Assembly: GCF_001984035.1 (NCBI RefSeq)
Contig: NZ_CP019449.1
Span: forward strand, 1,922,001 to 1,986,000
Length of the DNA: 64,000 nucleotides
Direction: 5' to 3'
From: Sphingopyxis sp. QXT-31
GTDB lineage: Bacteria > Pseudomonadota > Alphaproteobacteria > Sphingomonadales > Sphingomonadaceae
Positions 63,295 through 64,000 of the stretch are shown here, piece after piece (position 1 is the stretch's first letter; every line of letters begins with the position of its first letter). Position numbers and translations under genes: made by a program. The notes under the pieces were generated by a model. The model was not told the DNA's origin and did not search any database. It saw nothing but the letters and a program-made list of their open reading frames with translations.

Positions 63295-64000
63295 TCACTT
63301 TTTGTTCGACTCGGCCCGCCCGAACGGAATCACCGCCCCGCCTTCGCGCAGCCGGTCCAGATAATCGCTCCACCAAGCTGCCATTCGCACGCGCTCTTCC
63401 CAATACTGCCCGCGCGAATACGTGCCCCGGACCGCATCGCTGTCGCCATGAGCCAGCGCCCGTTCGATGGCGTCGGGCTGCCACTTACCGCTTTCGTTGA
63501 GCAGCGTCGATGCGGTCGCGCGGAAACCATGCGCGGTCGCTTCGTCCTTGCCGAACCCCATGCGGCGCAAGGCCACGTTGATGGTGTTTTCCGACATTGG
63601 ACGGCGCGGGCTATAGAGCGCCGGAAAGAGGTAACCCCCGCCGCCCGTCATGGCGCGCAGCTCGCCCAGCAACGCGACCACCTGCGGCGACAATGGTACG
63701 CTATGCGCGCGCCGCGCCTTCATCTTGCCAGCCGGGATGCGCCAGACCGCCGCGTCCAAATCGAATTCCGACCATTCGGCATGGCGAAGTTCGCCCGGCC
63801 GGACGAAAACATGCGGCGTGATTTGCAGCGCCAGCCGTGTAATCGGGTTGCCGTTATAGGCATCCACCGCGCGCAGCAACTCGCCCAGCTTCCCCGGTTC
63901 CAATATGGCGGCATAGTGCCGTGCCTTCGGTGCGACCAGCGCGCCTTGGAGTAGCGCGGCCGGATCGGCCTTGCAGCGCCCGGTTGCCACCCCATAGCGA
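63295..64000 (-). CDS. int: Tyrosine integrase (DUF4102 type), C-terminal part, cut by window edge
   Basis: The frame is open to the right edge and begins in the window at RYGVATGRCKADPA. It contains the catalytic domain (HVFVRPGELRHAEW, RPMSENTINVALRR, HGFRATASTLLNESGKW and Tyr in VRGTYSRGQYW). It is strikingly similar to the integrase at 51753-52997 but faces the other way. It probably belongs to another island whose attachment site is to the right. Confidence 0.9.
   Translation of the reverse strand, partial: RYGVATGRCKADPAALLQGALVAPKARHYAAILEPGKLGELLRAVDAYNGNPITRLALQITPHVFVRPGELRHAEWSEFDLDAAVWRIPAGKMKARRAHSVPLSPQVVALLGELRAMTGGGGYLFPALYSPRRPMSENTINVALRRMGFGKDEATAHGFRATASTLLNESGKWQPDAIERALAHGDSDAVRGTYSRGQYWEERVRMAAWWSDYLDRLREGGAVIPFGRAESNKK

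Overview
The window reads as chromosomal DNA of a sphingomonad alphaproteobacterium (Sphingopyxis/Sphingomonas/Novosphingobium type). It is GC-rich and has TonB-dependent receptors in place of SusC/D pairs. It carries a ManD-type mannonate dehydratase that closely resembles the characterised Novosphingobium enzyme, ParA/SPOR-domain proteins, and genes packed with 1- to 4-base stop/start overlaps. The assignment rests on gene content and recalled family resemblance; no database search was run.

Positions 1-21725 form a polyuronate utilisation locus. It holds kdgK (partial), kduD, kduI, an iron-dependent alcohol dehydrogenase, an aldo/keto reductase, a 2-keto-4-pentenoate-hydratase-like protein, a parallel-beta-helix carbohydrate-active protein, two TonB-dependent receptors, two PF05426-type lyases, a GH105/GH88 unsaturated-uronyl hydrolase, a GH3 lipoprotein beta-glucosidase, mannonate dehydratase, a DUF4861 protein and a FadR-type GntR regulator. 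The likely flow is outer-membrane uptake, periplasmic lyase and hydrolase cleavage, then unsaturated uronate through KduI/KduD/KdgK and saturated glucuronate through ManD, both converging on 2-keto-3-deoxygluconate. Four intergenic regions carry a shared 16-bp operator (TTGACACCGGTnnCnA). Three of these four regions also carry FadR-type TTGTnnnACAA boxes.

Positions 21770-26008 encode an orphan FdhF/YdeP-like molybdoenzyme, a DUF1345 membrane protein and the cofactor genes fdhD and mobA. Positions 26044-38710 are an eleven-gene minus-strand exopolysaccharide/glycoconjugate operon (aldolase, IMPase, Wza-like exporter, Wzz-like protein, glycosyltransferases, epimerase, ThDP enzyme, GtrA, methyltransferase, GT39-like enzyme) with eight consecutive 4-bp overlaps. 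Positions 38852-41412 hold an M23 peptidase, a FecI-like sigma factor, a stub containing only the FecR N-terminal domain, and an AlkC-like DNA glycosylase. Positions 41440-45768 hold two SPOR-domain proteins flanking a ParA ATPase and a ribbon-helix-helix-like partner, ending in a strong terminator.

Positions 45857-51362 are a copper-resistance region: copA and copB behind a CnrY/CnrX/CnrH-like regulatory trio, and divergent copC and copD, each interrupted by a one-base deletion. A tRNA-Thr(CGT) at 51481-51556 is the attachment site of an integrative element of about 10.8 kb. The element carries a DUF4102 integrase, a TetR/hydrolase pair, an AlpA-like HTH gene, an HTH/zinc protein, a second tyrosine recombinase and a type III restriction-modification system, and it ends at a partial copy of the tRNA 3' sequence near 62352. 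Beyond it lie a type I hsdR remnant, a YgjP-like metallopeptidase and the C-terminal part of a second, related integrase that runs off the window.
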